A stretch of 28,872 nucleotides of DNA from an uncultured Oscillospiraceae bacterium (GCA_900542375.1 UQNI01000015.1:1-28872), one strand, 5' to 3'; shown: positions 7,954 through 15,744, counted from the first letter of the stretch. The notes: a model not told the origin generated them from the sequence alone. Numbers and translations are program-made.

Positions 7954-8463
7954 ATGGGACTATTTGAAAATATTGTGTCAAACGCAAAACAGGCTGCTAA
8001 TGTTGTTGGTAAAAAAACAGGTGAATTGGTTGATACTTCTAAATTGAAATTACAAGCAGTAGACCTAAACAGTGACATTAAAAGAAATTATGAAGCGCTT
8101 GGCAGAGCTGTTTATGAATCACGCAAACAAGGCATTGATTCTACAGAAGAAATTGATGACATCATCATTCTAATCAATGAAAAATATGATGAATTGGATG
8201 AGGTCAATGAGCAACTGTCCAAAATGAGCAACAAAACCTTCTGCACAAGATGCGGAGAACCAAATCCAAAAACTGCAGGTTTCTGCAGCCAGTGCGGAGA
8301 AAAATTGGTGCACGAAGTACCTCAGGATGATACTTATGTAGCACAAGGCGGTTGCAGCTGCGGATGTCATGCAGAGACTGAACCACAGCAGCAAGAGCAA
8401 GCACAACAAGAACAACCGGCACAGGAGCAAACAGAAAAACAAAACGAGAATCCACAAGCATAA
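7954..8463 (+). CDS. Zinc-ribbon protein of unknown function
   Basis: A 169-residue soluble protein I cannot assign to a named family. Residues 1-90 are mostly helical and charged, with a likely coiled coil near 50-90 (EEIDDIIILINEKYDELDEV). Then C97-x2-C100 and C111-x2-C114 (CTRCGEPNPKTAGFCSQCG) form a zinc ribbon of the type seen in many Firmicutes hypothetical proteins. A second Cys/His cluster, GGCSCGCHAE, follows at about 130-139. The last 30 residues are Gln/Glu-rich low complexity. There is no signal peptide or membrane segment. It is monocistronic: its own promoter in the intergenic module, AAAAGGAG ribosome site, and a terminator 20 bases after the stop. It may act as a scaffold or adaptor, but nothing in the sequence decides this. 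Confidence 0.8.
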   Translation: MGLFENIVSNAKQAANVVGKKTGELVDTSKLKLQAVDLNSDIKRNYEALGRAVYESRKQGIDSTEEIDDIIILINEKYDELDEVNEQLSKMSNKTFCTRCGEPNPKTAGFCSQCGEKLVHEVPQDDTYVAQGGCSCGCHAETEPQQQEQAQQEQPAQEQTEKQNENPQA

Positions 8464-8482
8464 TTGGATTCCCATTCATGTG

Positions 8483-8510
8483 AAGAGAGGAGAGTATCCT
8501 CTCTTTTTTA
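8483..8510 (+). terminator. Rho-independent terminator after the zinc-ribbon gene
   Basis: AAGAGAGGA (8483-8491) pairs with TCCTCTCTT (8497-8505) around GAGTA. The T-run overlaps the 3' arm and continues to 8509. Confidence 0.85.
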
Positions 8511-8618
8511 TTCTCTTTTCTAGGGTGACTATGGCGAAAATAGGTTGTCTTTGGCATAAGAGGGACAATGCAATCATATAACATTCATAGTATTTGAAAG
8601 AGGAATGGATGTGTTTGC

Positions 8619-10379
8619 ATGCAGCCCCGTAATCATCAAAAAAGAAAACGTCAAAGTTTTTTACACGGCGCTTTAATTTTAACTGTCAGCATGATTTTGG
8701 TAAAATTAATTGGCGCAATGTTTAAAATACCACTTACTTGGATTATTACAGAAGAAGGTTTGGGATATTTTAATACAGCGTATCACTTTTACAGTCCTAT
8801 CCATAGTTTGGCGACTGCCGGATTTCCCATTGCCATTGCAAGAATGGTTTCTGAAAATTTGGCGTGTGGAAGATATGCCGATGTACGGAGAATCCATAAA
8901 TTATCCATTCCCATATTTTTAATTACCGGCGGACTTGGGCTTGCGGTTATGGTAATATCCGCACCGTTTTATGTTAGAGCCATTGGAAACGGCGGAGCAT
9001 TGCCAGCCATGTTTTGCCTTGCGCCTGCTATTTTGTTCAGTTGCTTATCCTCTGTTTATCGTGGTTACTATGAAGGTATGAGTAACATGTATCCAACAGC
9101 AATTTCAGAGGTTATGGAAGCTATTTTTAAATTGTTGGTTGGACTATCGGCCGCTTATTTGGTATTCCGCCTTGGTATGGGAGAGTTTTACAGTTCAGGA
9201 ACCGTATGGGGGCAGCAAGTTACTTCAGAGGCGTTTGCCAAAAGTGCATTGTTGCCTTATACGGCCGCAGCAGCAGTATTCGGTGTAACCATAGGTTCCT
9301 TTGCAAGTTTCTTTTATCTCTGGATTCGTCACAAAAGAAAAGGTGACAGCATTACATGCAGTGAATTGCAATGCTCTCCGCCATGTACTGACAGAAAGAG
9401 CATTGTGGGAAGATTAATCAAAATGGCAATTCCCATTGGAATTGGAGCGCTGGCTGTAAATGTTGCTGCATTGGTGGATACTACATTTCTTCAGACGAGA
9501 ATCAATCATATTATGTCAGTCCATCCGGAACCGCTTCTTACGATGTATCAAGGTATGATACCGGATTTAGAGGTTAAAATAGCAACGGGAACTGTTTCCA
9601 ACTTTTTGTTTGGCTGCTACTCGCAAGCATTGGCATTGTTTATGTTGGTACCGGGAATAACACAAGCATTTGGCATTAGCGCCTTACCAAGTGTTACGTC
9701 AGCATGGATGAGTGGAAGCCGCTGTGAATTGCAAAAAAGTATTTCTTCCGTACTGCGTATGACTGCATTGTTCAGTATTCCTGCCGGTTTAGGGTTAAGC
9801 GTATTATCAGGTCCTGTCAGTCAGGCGGTATTTGGTGCGAAAGCATCTATTCCCATTACCTCGCGTACATTGGCGGTTATGGGGGTTGCTGCTATTTTTG
9901 CATCTTTAAGTACGCCTATTTTCAGTATGCTGCAAGCAGTCGGGCGAGTAGATTTACCCGTAAAGCTGCTGTGTGTTGGATTAGGATTAAAAATAGGGCT
10001 AAACTATGTTCTGACCGGCATTCCTGAAATTAATATTTTGGGAGCGGGAATAGGAACTTTGGTCTGTTATGTATTTATTACGATTTCAGCATGTTATTTC
10101 CTTTGCAAAGAAACAAAAATACACTTGAAATTTCACTCTATTTTTACAAAACCGGCCATTGCTTCCATGTTCTGTTGCATAGCGGCATATTTTTCCTGCT
10201 TTGCTATGTCAAAGATTATGCCGGACTCTCTTGCTACGGGAATTGCAGTGTTTATCGCGGTTTTCATTTATATTGCGTCTCTGTTATGTTTAAAAGCTTT
10301 ATGCAAAGACGATGTATTAATGTTGCCAAAAGGTCAAAAACTTGTAAAAATACTTGAAAAACATCACCTTATCATGTAA
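8619..10379 (+). CDS. yabM: MVF-type lipid/polysaccharide flippase, YabM/SpoVB family
   Basis: A 586-residue polytopic membrane protein with about 13-14 hydrophobic segments. It belongs to the polysaccharide-biosynthesis/MurJ-like exporter superfamily. A basic N-terminus precedes HGALILTVSMILVKLIGA; GYYEGMSNMYPTAISEV is the conserved cytoplasmic loop of the SpoVB/YabM/YtgP group. Members flip undecaprenyl-linked or similar cell-wall or spore-wall precursors across the membrane; the cargo here is not known. The gene heads the yab cluster in the same order as in Bacillus (yabM, then the MazG gene yabN). The start ATG at 8619 has only a distant AGAGGA (8599-8604), about 14 bases away, so initiation may be weak. 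Confidence 0.88.
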   Translation: MQPRNHQKRKRQSFLHGALILTVSMILVKLIGAMFKIPLTWIITEEGLGYFNTAYHFYSPIHSLATAGFPIAIARMVSENLACGRYADVRRIHKLSIPIFLITGGLGLAVMVISAPFYVRAIGNGGALPAMFCLAPAILFSCLSSVYRGYYEGMSNMYPTAISEVMEAIFKLLVGLSAAYLVFRLGMGEFYSSGTVWGQQVTSEAFAKSALLPYTAAAAVFGVTIGSFASFFYLWIRHKRKGDSITCSELQCSPPCTDRKSIVGRLIKMAIPIGIGALAVNVAALVDTTFLQTRINHIMSVHPEPLLTMYQGMIPDLEVKIATGTVSNFLFGCYSQALALFMLVPGITQAFGISALPSVTSAWMSGSRCELQKSISSVLRMTALFSIPAGLGLSVLSGPVSQAVFGAKASIPITSRTLAVMGVAAIFASLSTPIFSMLQAVGRVDLPVKLLCVGLGLKIGLNYVLTGIPEINILGAGIGTLVCYVFITISACYFLCKETKIHLKFHSIFTKPAIASMFCCIAAYFSCFAMSKIMPDSLATGIAVFIAVFIYIASLLCLKALCKDDVLMLPKGQKLVKILEKHHLIM

Positions 10380-10423
10380 AATAAGCCAATGTAAACACAA
10401 TCTTTTGCAAAAGGAGTCTGGAC

Positions 10424-11230
10424 TTGGATTTTCAACAAAAAGAATGCTATACCATTGGCGACTTAGAGCATATTATTGCATTGCTGCGTGCTCCCGGTGG
10501 CTGCCCTTGGGATATAGAACAAACACATCAAAGTGTACGTGCCAATTTAATTGAGGAAACCTATGAAGCTGTTGAAGCAATCGACACCAATAATATGGAA
10601 CTTCTCAAGGAAGAATTGGGCGATGTTTTAATGCAAGTGCTGTTTCATGCACAGATGGAGGCAGAACAGGGAACGTTTACGTTTGCCGATGTGGTGGACG
10701 GCGTAGCAAAAAAATTGATTGTGCGTCATCCGCATGTATTTGGAAATGTTCAGGTGACAGATTCTGCTCAAGTTTTGTCTAATTGGGATGAAATTAAGAA
10801 AAAGACAAAATCCCAAACAACACAAACAGAGGTGCTTGAGAGTGTTTCTGTTGCATTACCTGCCCTTATGCGCAGTTATAAGGTACAGAAAAAAGCGGCA
10901 AAAGTTGGCGTGGATGTATCGGACGCAAATGCAGCTTTGGACCAAATAATTGCTCGTGCGCAGGAATTAAAACAGACATTGTCAAAACAGCAAGACAGTA
11001 ATTTGTTGGAACATCAAGTTGGAGATTTGTTGTTTTCGGCAGTGAATGTTGCCAGAAAATGCGAAGTAGAACCGGAGTATTCCTTGACAAATGCATGTAA
11101 TCGCTTTATAATTTACTTTGCTGCTGTTGAGAAATATACTCAGGAAAAACAATTATGTTGGTCAGACCTAACGCCTCAGGAGTTAAACTCTATTTGGCAG
11201 CGGGTGACAACAGAACAATTCTCACAATGA
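10424..11230 (+). CDS. mazG: Nucleoside triphosphate pyrophosphohydrolase MazG
   Basis: A 268-residue all-alpha NTP pyrophosphatase that hydrolyses (d)NTPs to monophosphates and clears aberrant nucleotides. GGCPWDIEQTHQSV, the EETYEAVEA metal-binding helix and KEELGDVLMQV (ExxD) are the classic MazG motifs, and RHPHVFG follows. A second, weaker MazG-like repeat fills the C-terminal half (GDLLFSAVNVARKCEVEPE). The start is TTG at 10424, set by AAAGGAG (10410-10416) 7 bases upstream. Bacillus YabN at this position carries an N-terminal tetrapyrrole-methylase domain, which is absent here. It lies between yabM and hup. Confidence 0.93.
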   Translation: MDFQQKECYTIGDLEHIIALLRAPGGCPWDIEQTHQSVRANLIEETYEAVEAIDTNNMELLKEELGDVLMQVLFHAQMEAEQGTFTFADVVDGVAKKLIVRHPHVFGNVQVTDSAQVLSNWDEIKKKTKSQTTQTEVLESVSVALPALMRSYKVQKKAAKVGVDVSDANAALDQIIARAQELKQTLSKQQDSNLLEHQVGDLLFSAVNVARKCEVEPEYSLTNACNRFIIYFAAVEKYTQEKQLCWSDLTPQELNSIWQRVTTEQFSQ

Positions 11231-11260
11231 GATTTATTAAAATTTCGGGGGTAAAAAACA

Positions 11261-11536
11261 ATGAATAAAACAGAACTAGTTGCTGCAGTTGCAGAGAAAG
11301 CAGAAATTTCTAAAAAAGACGCAGACAGCGCAGTAAACGCTGTAATCGAGTCCATTATTGAGGCCGTTGCAAGCAAAGATAAAGTTCAAATTGTAGGTTT
11401 TGGCACATTTGAAGCCAGAGAGCGTAAAGAGAAAATTGGTAAAAACCCAAGAACAGGCGAAGAAATCAAAATCGCAGCTTCTGTAGTACCTGCATTCAAA
11501 GCTGGTAAAGCTTTCAAAGATGCTACAAACAAATAA
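11261..11536 (+). CDS. hup: DNA-binding protein HU
   Basis: A 91-residue histone-like protein of the HU/IHF family, of usual length. NKTELVAAVAEKAEISKKDA is the helical dimer core. VGFGTFEARERKEKIGKNPRTGEEI contains the beta-arm with the conserved GRNP-like KNPRTG turn whose proline intercalates into bent DNA. It compacts the nucleoid and assists replication and recombination. A CGGGGGT-type ribosome site precedes the ATG. The gene is inserted between mazG and rqcP, a common arrangement in Clostridia, and is followed by a terminator. It may therefore be expressed more strongly than its neighbours. Confidence 0.95.
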   Translation: MNKTELVAAVAEKAEISKKDADSAVNAVIESIIEAVASKDKVQIVGFGTFEARERKEKIGKNPRTGEEIKIAASVVPAFKAGKAFKDATNK

Positions 11537-11555
11537 TTTAGAATAGCAAACTTGT

Positions 11556-11594
11556 AATGTAGCCTGACAAATCCGTTAAGGCTGCATTTTTTTG
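11556..11594 (+). terminator. Rho-independent terminator after hup
   Basis: AATGTAGCCT (11556-11565) pairs with AGGCTGCATT (11579-11588) with one T-G wobble. A run of seven to nine T's follows. Some read-through into rqcP is likely because no clear promoter was seen between them. Confidence 0.75.
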
Positions 11595-11617
11595 TTTTAT
11601 ACCATTGGGAGAATCAT

Positions 11618-11866
11618 ATGAGATTAGATAAATATTTAAAGGTATCACGCCTGATTAAACGTCGTACCATAGCAAACGAAGCCTGCGATGCGGGAAGAGT
11701 ATTAGTCAACGGAAAAACAGCGCGTGCATCTTATGATGTAAAATGCGGAGATATATTGGAACTTCAGCTTGGCATGCGTACGATAAAAGCAGAGGTCTTG
11801 GCCGTAAACGAATATGCAAACAGAGATACTGCGGCAGATTTGTATCGCATCATAGAAGAAAAGTAA
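11618..11866 (+). CDS. rqcP: S4-domain RNA-binding protein RqcP (YabO/Hsp15-like)
   Basis: An 82-residue protein made almost entirely of one S4 domain: MRLDKYLKVSRLIKRRTIANE, then GRVLVNGKTARASYDVKCGD. It is the YabO family, shown in Bacillus to be RqcP, which binds stalled 50S-peptidyl-tRNA complexes and promotes alanine-tail elongation with RqcH. GGGAGAATC precedes the ATG. It lies in the conserved yab cluster between hup and yabP. The family and gene order are clear; the quality-control role is carried over from the Bacillus orthologue. Confidence 0.88.
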   Translation: MRLDKYLKVSRLIKRRTIANEACDAGRVLVNGKTARASYDVKCGDILELQLGMRTIKAEVLAVNEYANRDTAADLYRIIEEK

Positions 11867-11926
11867 CAGATAGATAAACAAGCAGCATCATTGTTGTACA
11901 AGATAATAGCGGAATACCGCATATTG

Positions 11927-11975
11927 CCCCCGGCAAGTGCATACTTATTTGTATGAATTTGTTGGGGGTATTTTT
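11927..11975 (+). promoter_or_regulatory. Hairpin burying the yabP ribosome site (or terminator-like attenuator)
   Basis: CCCCCGGCAA (11927-11936) pairs over 10 positions with TTGTTGGGGG (11959-11968), including two G-T wobbles. CATAC/GTATG forms an upper stem around TTATTT. The GGGGG of the 3' arm is the only good ribosome site for the yabP ATG at 11976. The five T's at 11971-11975 also give it the look of a terminator. Confidence 0.6.
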
Positions 11976-12263
11976 ATGATGACAGATGAAAGAAAAAGCA
12001 GTACAAAGACACCTCACAGTTTAATTTTAGAAAACAGAAAATTATTAACTGCTACAGGTGTTTCCAACGTAGACAGCTTTGACGAAGACACCATCATTGC
12101 ATATACAGACTTAGGAGAAATCGTAATCAAAGGCAAAGGACTGCATATCAGTAAACTGAATTTAGAAACAGGAGAGATGAATCTGGATGGAGAAATTAAT
12201 TCCGTATCATATTCTGAAAATCAATCTGCAAGTACAGGATTCTTCTCGAAACTCTTCAAATAG
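11976..12263 (+). CDS. yabP: Sporulation protein YabP
   Basis: A 95-residue YabP/YqfC-family protein, with the typical HSLILENRKLLTATGVSNVDSFDE start and a beta-rich body (TDLGEIVIKGKGLHISKLNL). The family is confined to endospore formers. In Bacillus it is made in the mother cell under sigma-E and is needed with YabQ for normal spore cortex or coat formation. A longer reading frame opens at 11937, but that start would lie in the hairpin loop and lacks a ribosome site. The ATG at 11976 follows GGGGG by 7 bases; ATG 11979 is an alternative. The gene is followed 12 bases later by yabQ. It is strong evidence for sporulation capacity. Confidence 0.9.
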   Translation: MMTDERKSSTKTPHSLILENRKLLTATGVSNVDSFDEDTIIAYTDLGEIVIKGKGLHISKLNLETGEMNLDGEINSVSYSENQSASTGFFSKLFK

Positions 12264-12275
12264 GGGTGAACTGTT

Positions 12276-12833
12276 GTGGAAGTAACTCTGTCTTCGCAAC
12301 TGTTAAGTCTTGGTATCTCTGCATTGGTTGGTTTGGCGTTGGCAGTTGTTTACGATGTTTTCCGCGTAACCCGTATTTTATTTCGTACAGGCAAAATTGC
12401 TATGTATGTGCAGGATATTTTATATGGTATCGCTGCTGCGTTCATTACTTTTTTGCTGGCGCTGGCAGTGAACAGCGGTGAAATTCGCTTTTATATCATT
12501 GGCGGTGAACTGATTGGCATGGCGGTTTACTTTCTTACTTTAGGAAGAATTACTGTGCGTATTGCAAAATGGATTCATCGTATTTGCGTGAAAATTGCGT
12601 TATGGTTCAAACGTCATATCAGCGAACCGATTAAAGGGTTTTATGAAAAGAAAAAAACTGCCATTGCGCAAAAGAATGCCGAAAATAAAAAAAGAAAGAA
12701 AAATTCAGAACGAAATATTGAAAATCCCTTGAAACCTGCACCAGACATAGTGTATAATCGAATTAAAAGTTTTTTTATCGGTTCTGGTAAAGAGCTCAAA
12801 GGGGGTATCCCGGAAGATGACACAAAATTATGA
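12276..12833 (+). CDS. yabQ: Spore cortex biosynthesis protein YabQ
   Basis: A 185-residue membrane protein with a GTG start; GGGGTG (12263-12268) lies 7 bases upstream and overlaps the yabP stop. It has about four hydrophobic segments in residues 1-110 (LLSLGISALVGLALAVVYDV is the first, with the conserved YDVFRVTR turn). A long basic cytoplasmic tail follows (KKKTAIAQKNAENKKRKK). In Bacillus YabQ sits in the mother-cell outer forespore membrane and is essential for cortex synthesis. The order yabP-yabQ-divIC is preserved. It overlaps divIC by 17 bases. The call is supported by both sequence pattern and position. Confidence 0.85.
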   Translation: MEVTLSSQLLSLGISALVGLALAVVYDVFRVTRILFRTGKIAMYVQDILYGIAAAFITFLLALAVNSGEIRFYIIGGELIGMAVYFLTLGRITVRIAKWIHRICVKIALWFKRHISEPIKGFYEKKKTAIAQKNAENKKRKKNSERNIENPLKPAPDIVYNRIKSFFIGSGKELKGGIPEDDTKL

Positions 12834-13164
12834 GGCAGAAATAGATTCTAAATCAAAAAGAACAAAACGAAAACGTACCAAAAAATCAAAGCGCAACATT
12901 TTTTTAACAGTTGCTGTGTCTGTTTTTGCCGTATATGTTGTTGCGGTGTTTATTAGTCAGCAGATTCAAATCAGTGGCAAAAAAGAAGAATTGGCTTCTA
13001 TGACACAAGAGCTGCAAGTACAAAACATGAAAAACAACGAGATAAAAAAATCTTTGGATGCAAATATAAATGACAACAGTGAATATATTGAACGCTTAGC
13101 CAGAACGGGTCTGGACTTTGTAAAACCCGGAGAACGAGTATTTGTAAATGTAGCAGGTAATTAA
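12817..13164 (+). CDS. divIC: Septum formation initiator DivIC/FtsB
   Basis: A 115-residue bitopic cell-division protein. It has a very basic cytoplasmic N-terminus (KSKRTKRKRTKKSKRN), one membrane segment (about 31-51), and then an extracytoplasmic coiled coil (EELASMTQELQVQNMKNNEI). The FtsB/DivIC ending is ERLARTGLDFVKPGERVF. It acts with DivIB/FtsQ and FtsL in the divisome that activates septal peptidoglycan synthesis. The start overlaps yabQ, with GGGGGT (12801-12806) as ribosome site. Its place in the yab cluster matches Bacillus. Confidence 0.92.
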   Translation: MTQNYEAEIDSKSKRTKRKRTKKSKRNIFLTVAVSVFAVYVVAVFISQQIQISGKKEELASMTQELQVQNMKNNEIKKSLDANINDNSEYIERLARTGLDFVKPGERVFVNVAGN

Positions 13165-13192
13165 CCTGTTTAAGGAGGAAACCAGTACTAAT

Positions 13193-13645
13193 ATGCAGCT
13201 TGAAGTAGGAGCGATTCTTGAAGGAAAAATTACAGGTATTACAAAATTTGGCGCTTTTGTGGAACTTGGTGAAGGTAAAACAGGTATGGTACATATTTCA
13301 GAAGTAGCGCCAACTTTTGTAAAAGAAATTACAGACTTTGTCAGTGAAGGGCAAACGGTAAAAGTAAAGGTACTCAGTGTAGGAGAAGACGGAAAGATTA
13401 GTCTTTCCATGAAAAAGGCAATGGAAACTGTGCCGGCTTCCGGTCAAAATACGCAGCGTACACGTTCCGGCAGAAAAGGTCCCGATCATTTTGAATGGTC
13501 CAATAAAAAAAATGAAGCAACCAGTTTTGAGGATATGCTGAATAAATTTAAACAAAGCAGTGATGAAAAAATGTCTGCTTTAAAAAAAGGTTTGGAGTCT
13601 AAACGCGGAGGTTTTTCCCGTCATGGCTCAGGTCAATCCAGATAA
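13193..13645 (+). CDS. yabR: S1-domain RNA-binding protein (YabR-like)
   Basis: A 150-residue protein with one S1 OB-fold in residues 1-75 (LEVGAILEGKITGITKFGAF, then GKTGMVHISEVA and VKVKVLSVGEDGKISLSMK). A flexible, basic, Ser/Lys/Gln-rich tail follows. YabR-type proteins bind RNA and are related to the S1 repeats of polynucleotide phosphorylase and ribosomal protein S1. The exact role is not established. AAGGAGGA precedes the ATG, one of the strongest ribosome sites in the window. It closes the yab cluster; in Bacillus spoIIE follows, here an amidohydrolase does. Confidence 0.88.
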   Translation: MQLEVGAILEGKITGITKFGAFVELGEGKTGMVHISEVAPTFVKEITDFVSEGQTVKVKVLSVGEDGKISLSMKKAMETVPASGQNTQRTRSGRKGPDHFEWSNKKNEATSFEDMLNKFKQSSDEKMSALKKGLESKRGGFSRHGSGQSR

Positions 13646-13674
13646 AAAAGTGGAGTGTTCGCACTCCACTTTTT
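13645..13674 (+). terminator. Strong terminator closing the yab cluster
   Basis: AAAAAGTGGAGTG (13645-13657) and CACTCCACTTTTT (13662-13674) are perfect 13-base complements around a TTCG loop. The stem begins in the yabR stop codon. Confidence 0.9.
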
Positions 13675-13710
13675 GTATCCAAGGCAAATGATGAGAAAGG
13701 TATTTATAAT

Positions 13711-14865
13711 ATGATATTACAGCACGGCACCATACACACTATGGCAGGCGAAACCATAGAACAGGGATATATTGTAATTCAAAACGGAGTCATTGAGCAA
13801 GTGGGCACAGGAGACCTTTTGCATGTGGAAGATGAAGATATCATTGATTTAAAGGGAGCGCACGTCTATCCTGGATTTATTGATGCACATACACATCTGG
13901 GCATTTTTGAAGATGGTTTGAATTTTGAGGGCGACGACTGCAACGAAGATACTGAACCGATTACACCTCATCTGCGTGCCATTGATGCCATTAATCCAAT
14001 GGAAAATTGCTTTAGAGAGGCGTTGGAAGGCGGCGTTACTACTGTTGTAACAGGCCCGGGTTCCGCCAATCCCATTTCCGGTCAGCTGGCAGCTATCAAA
14101 ACGTATGGAAACTGTATCGACCGCATGATTGTCAAAGCGCCGCTTGCCATTAAAATGGCTTTGGGTGAAAATCCGAAAAGTGTTTATCATGATAAGAGCC
14201 AAACACCTGTTACCAGAATGGCAACGGCAGCTTTGATTCGTGAGCAGTTGCATAAAGCAAAACATTATTTGGAAGACAAAAAACGTGCTTTGGAAGATGA
14301 GGATTCCACGCCTCCTGAGTATGACTTAAAATGCGAAGCATTAATTCCTGCTTTGGAAAAAGAAATTCAGGTACATTTTCACGCACATAGGGCAGATGAT
14401 ATTTTTACAGCGATTCGTCTTGCAAAGGAATTTGGTTTGGATTATGTCATCGTACATGGTACAGAGGGTCATTTGATTGCGGACGAGCTAAAAGAAGAAC
14501 AAGTCAGGATTTTATCAGGTCCGTTTTTGTCCGACCGCTCCAAACCGGAATTGAAAAATCTGACGCCGTCTTGCCCCGGAATTTTAATGAAGCATGGGAT
14601 ACAAACGGCTATCATTACGGACCACCCTGTAATTCCCCTGCAATATTTAACTCTCGCGGCAGGTCTGGCAGTGCGTGAAGGCGCTGATTATGACGCTGCC
14701 TTAAAAGCAATTACCATTGAACCGGCCCGCATTTGCGGTATAGAAAAACAGGTAGGTTCCATAGAAAAAGGCAAAGATGCCGACTTAGTTGTGTTTGAAC
14801 AAGACCCTTTGTTATTGTCGGCAAAACCTACCATGGTATTTGTAAATGGAATTCGCAGAGTTTAA
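13711..14865 (+). CDS. Metal-dependent amidohydrolase (imidazolonepropionase-like)
   Basis: A 384-residue protein of the amidohydrolase superfamily. A small N-terminal beta domain (ILQHGTIHTMAGE...) and a C-terminal beta return (GSIEKGKDADLVVFEQDPL) flank a TIM barrel. Metal ligands visible: H60-x-H62 in FIDAHTHLG, the histidines of HFHAHRADD and VIVHGTEGH, and the aspartate in IITDHPV. Relatives hydrolyse cyclic amides, imides or dipeptides; the closest general type is the imidazolonepropionase-related group. No histidine-degradation gene is nearby, so the substrate is unknown. A modest GAAAGG site precedes the ATG. The fumarase gene begins 13 bases after the stop, so they probably share a transcript. 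Confidence 0.85.
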   Translation: MILQHGTIHTMAGETIEQGYIVIQNGVIEQVGTGDLLHVEDEDIIDLKGAHVYPGFIDAHTHLGIFEDGLNFEGDDCNEDTEPITPHLRAIDAINPMENCFREALEGGVTTVVTGPGSANPISGQLAAIKTYGNCIDRMIVKAPLAIKMALGENPKSVYHDKSQTPVTRMATAALIREQLHKAKHYLEDKKRALEDEDSTPPEYDLKCEALIPALEKEIQVHFHAHRADDIFTAIRLAKEFGLDYVIVHGTEGHLIADELKEEQVRILSGPFLSDRSKPELKNLTPSCPGILMKHGIQTAIITDHPVIPLQYLTLAAGLAVREGADYDAALKAITIEPARICGIEKQVGSIEKGKDADLVVFEQDPLLLSAKPTMVFVNGIRRV

Positions 14866-14878
14866 AGGAGAAATGGTT

Positions 14879-15721
14879 ATGAGAGAAGTGAATGTATCCA
14901 AAATTACAGATGCAGTCAAGCAATTGTGTATTGAAACAAACCGTATACTTCCTGCTGATTTGGAGGAAACAATCTGCAAAGCGTGTAAAACGGAAACCAA
15001 TGATACGGGAAAAGCAATTTTAAATGACTTATGCAGAAATATGGATGCTGCAAGAGAAATGCAAATTCCGATTTGTCAGGATACAGGCATGGCAGTAGTG
15101 TTTGTGGAAGTAGGACAAGACGTTCATTTCATTGGCGGAGATTTTGAACAAGCCATACACGAAGGAGTAAGACAAGGTTATGTGGAAGGTTTGCTTCGTT
15201 TATCTGTGGTGGGTGACCCGTTGGAAAGAAAAAATACCAATGATAATACACCGGCAGTCATTCATACCAGAATTGTGCAGGGGGATAAAGTGGAGTTGAT
15301 GGTGGCTCCAAAAGGATTCGGCAGTGAAAATATGAGCAGAATTAAAATGTTTATCCCTTCCGCAACAAAAGAAGATATTATCAATTTTGTGGTAGAAACC
15401 GCAAAATTAGCTGGTAGTAATCCTTGTCCGCCTATGGTACTTGGCGTTGGCATCGGCGGAGATTTTGAGCTATGTGCTTATCTTGCAAAAAAAGCATTGT
15501 GCCGTGAAGTATCGGAACACAATCCAAAAGAAGAATACCGTTTACTGGAACGAGAAATGCTGGAACGAGTAAATCAACTGGATATTGGTCCCCAAGGGTT
15601 TGGAGGTATCACAACTGCCCTCTCTGTAGCCATTGAACAGTACGCCACACATATTGCAGGGCTTCCTGTTGCAGTAAACGTGGGCTGTCATGTAACAAGA
15701 CATAAAAAAGTAACAATATAA
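14879..15721 (+). CDS. fumA: Class I (Fe-S) fumarate hydratase alpha subunit
   Basis: A 280-residue N-terminal-type subunit of the oxygen-sensitive two-subunit fumarase/tartrate dehydratase family, which interconverts fumarate and malate. C66 (CQDTGMAVVF), C183 (NPCPPMVLGVGIGG) and C270 (VNVGCHVTRHK) are the three cluster ligands, spaced much as in E. coli FumA. The start at 14879 follows AAAGGAG by 8 bases; the in-frame ATGs at 14846 and 14873 are too early. The C-terminal-type (beta) subunit that normally follows is absent: a hairpin and hpf come next. It is therefore either encoded elsewhere or this protein has another role. L-tartrate dehydratase alpha is an alternative. Confidence 0.88.
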   Translation: MREVNVSKITDAVKQLCIETNRILPADLEETICKACKTETNDTGKAILNDLCRNMDAAREMQIPICQDTGMAVVFVEVGQDVHFIGGDFEQAIHEGVRQGYVEGLLRLSVVGDPLERKNTNDNTPAVIHTRIVQGDKVELMVAPKGFGSENMSRIKMFIPSATKEDIINFVVETAKLAGSNPCPPMVLGVGIGGDFELCAYLAKKALCREVSEHNPKEEYRLLEREMLERVNQLDIGPQGFGGITTALSVAIEQYATHIAGLPVAVNVGCHVTRHKKVTI

Positions 15722-15725
15722 AAAG

Positions 15726-15744
15726 AAATGGCTTCCATTTTTTT
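15726..15744 (+). terminator. Weak terminator after the fumarase subunit gene
   Basis: AAATGG (15726-15731) pairs with CCATTT (15735-15740) around CTT, followed by T's to 15744. The stem is short, so termination may be partial. Confidence 0.5.
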
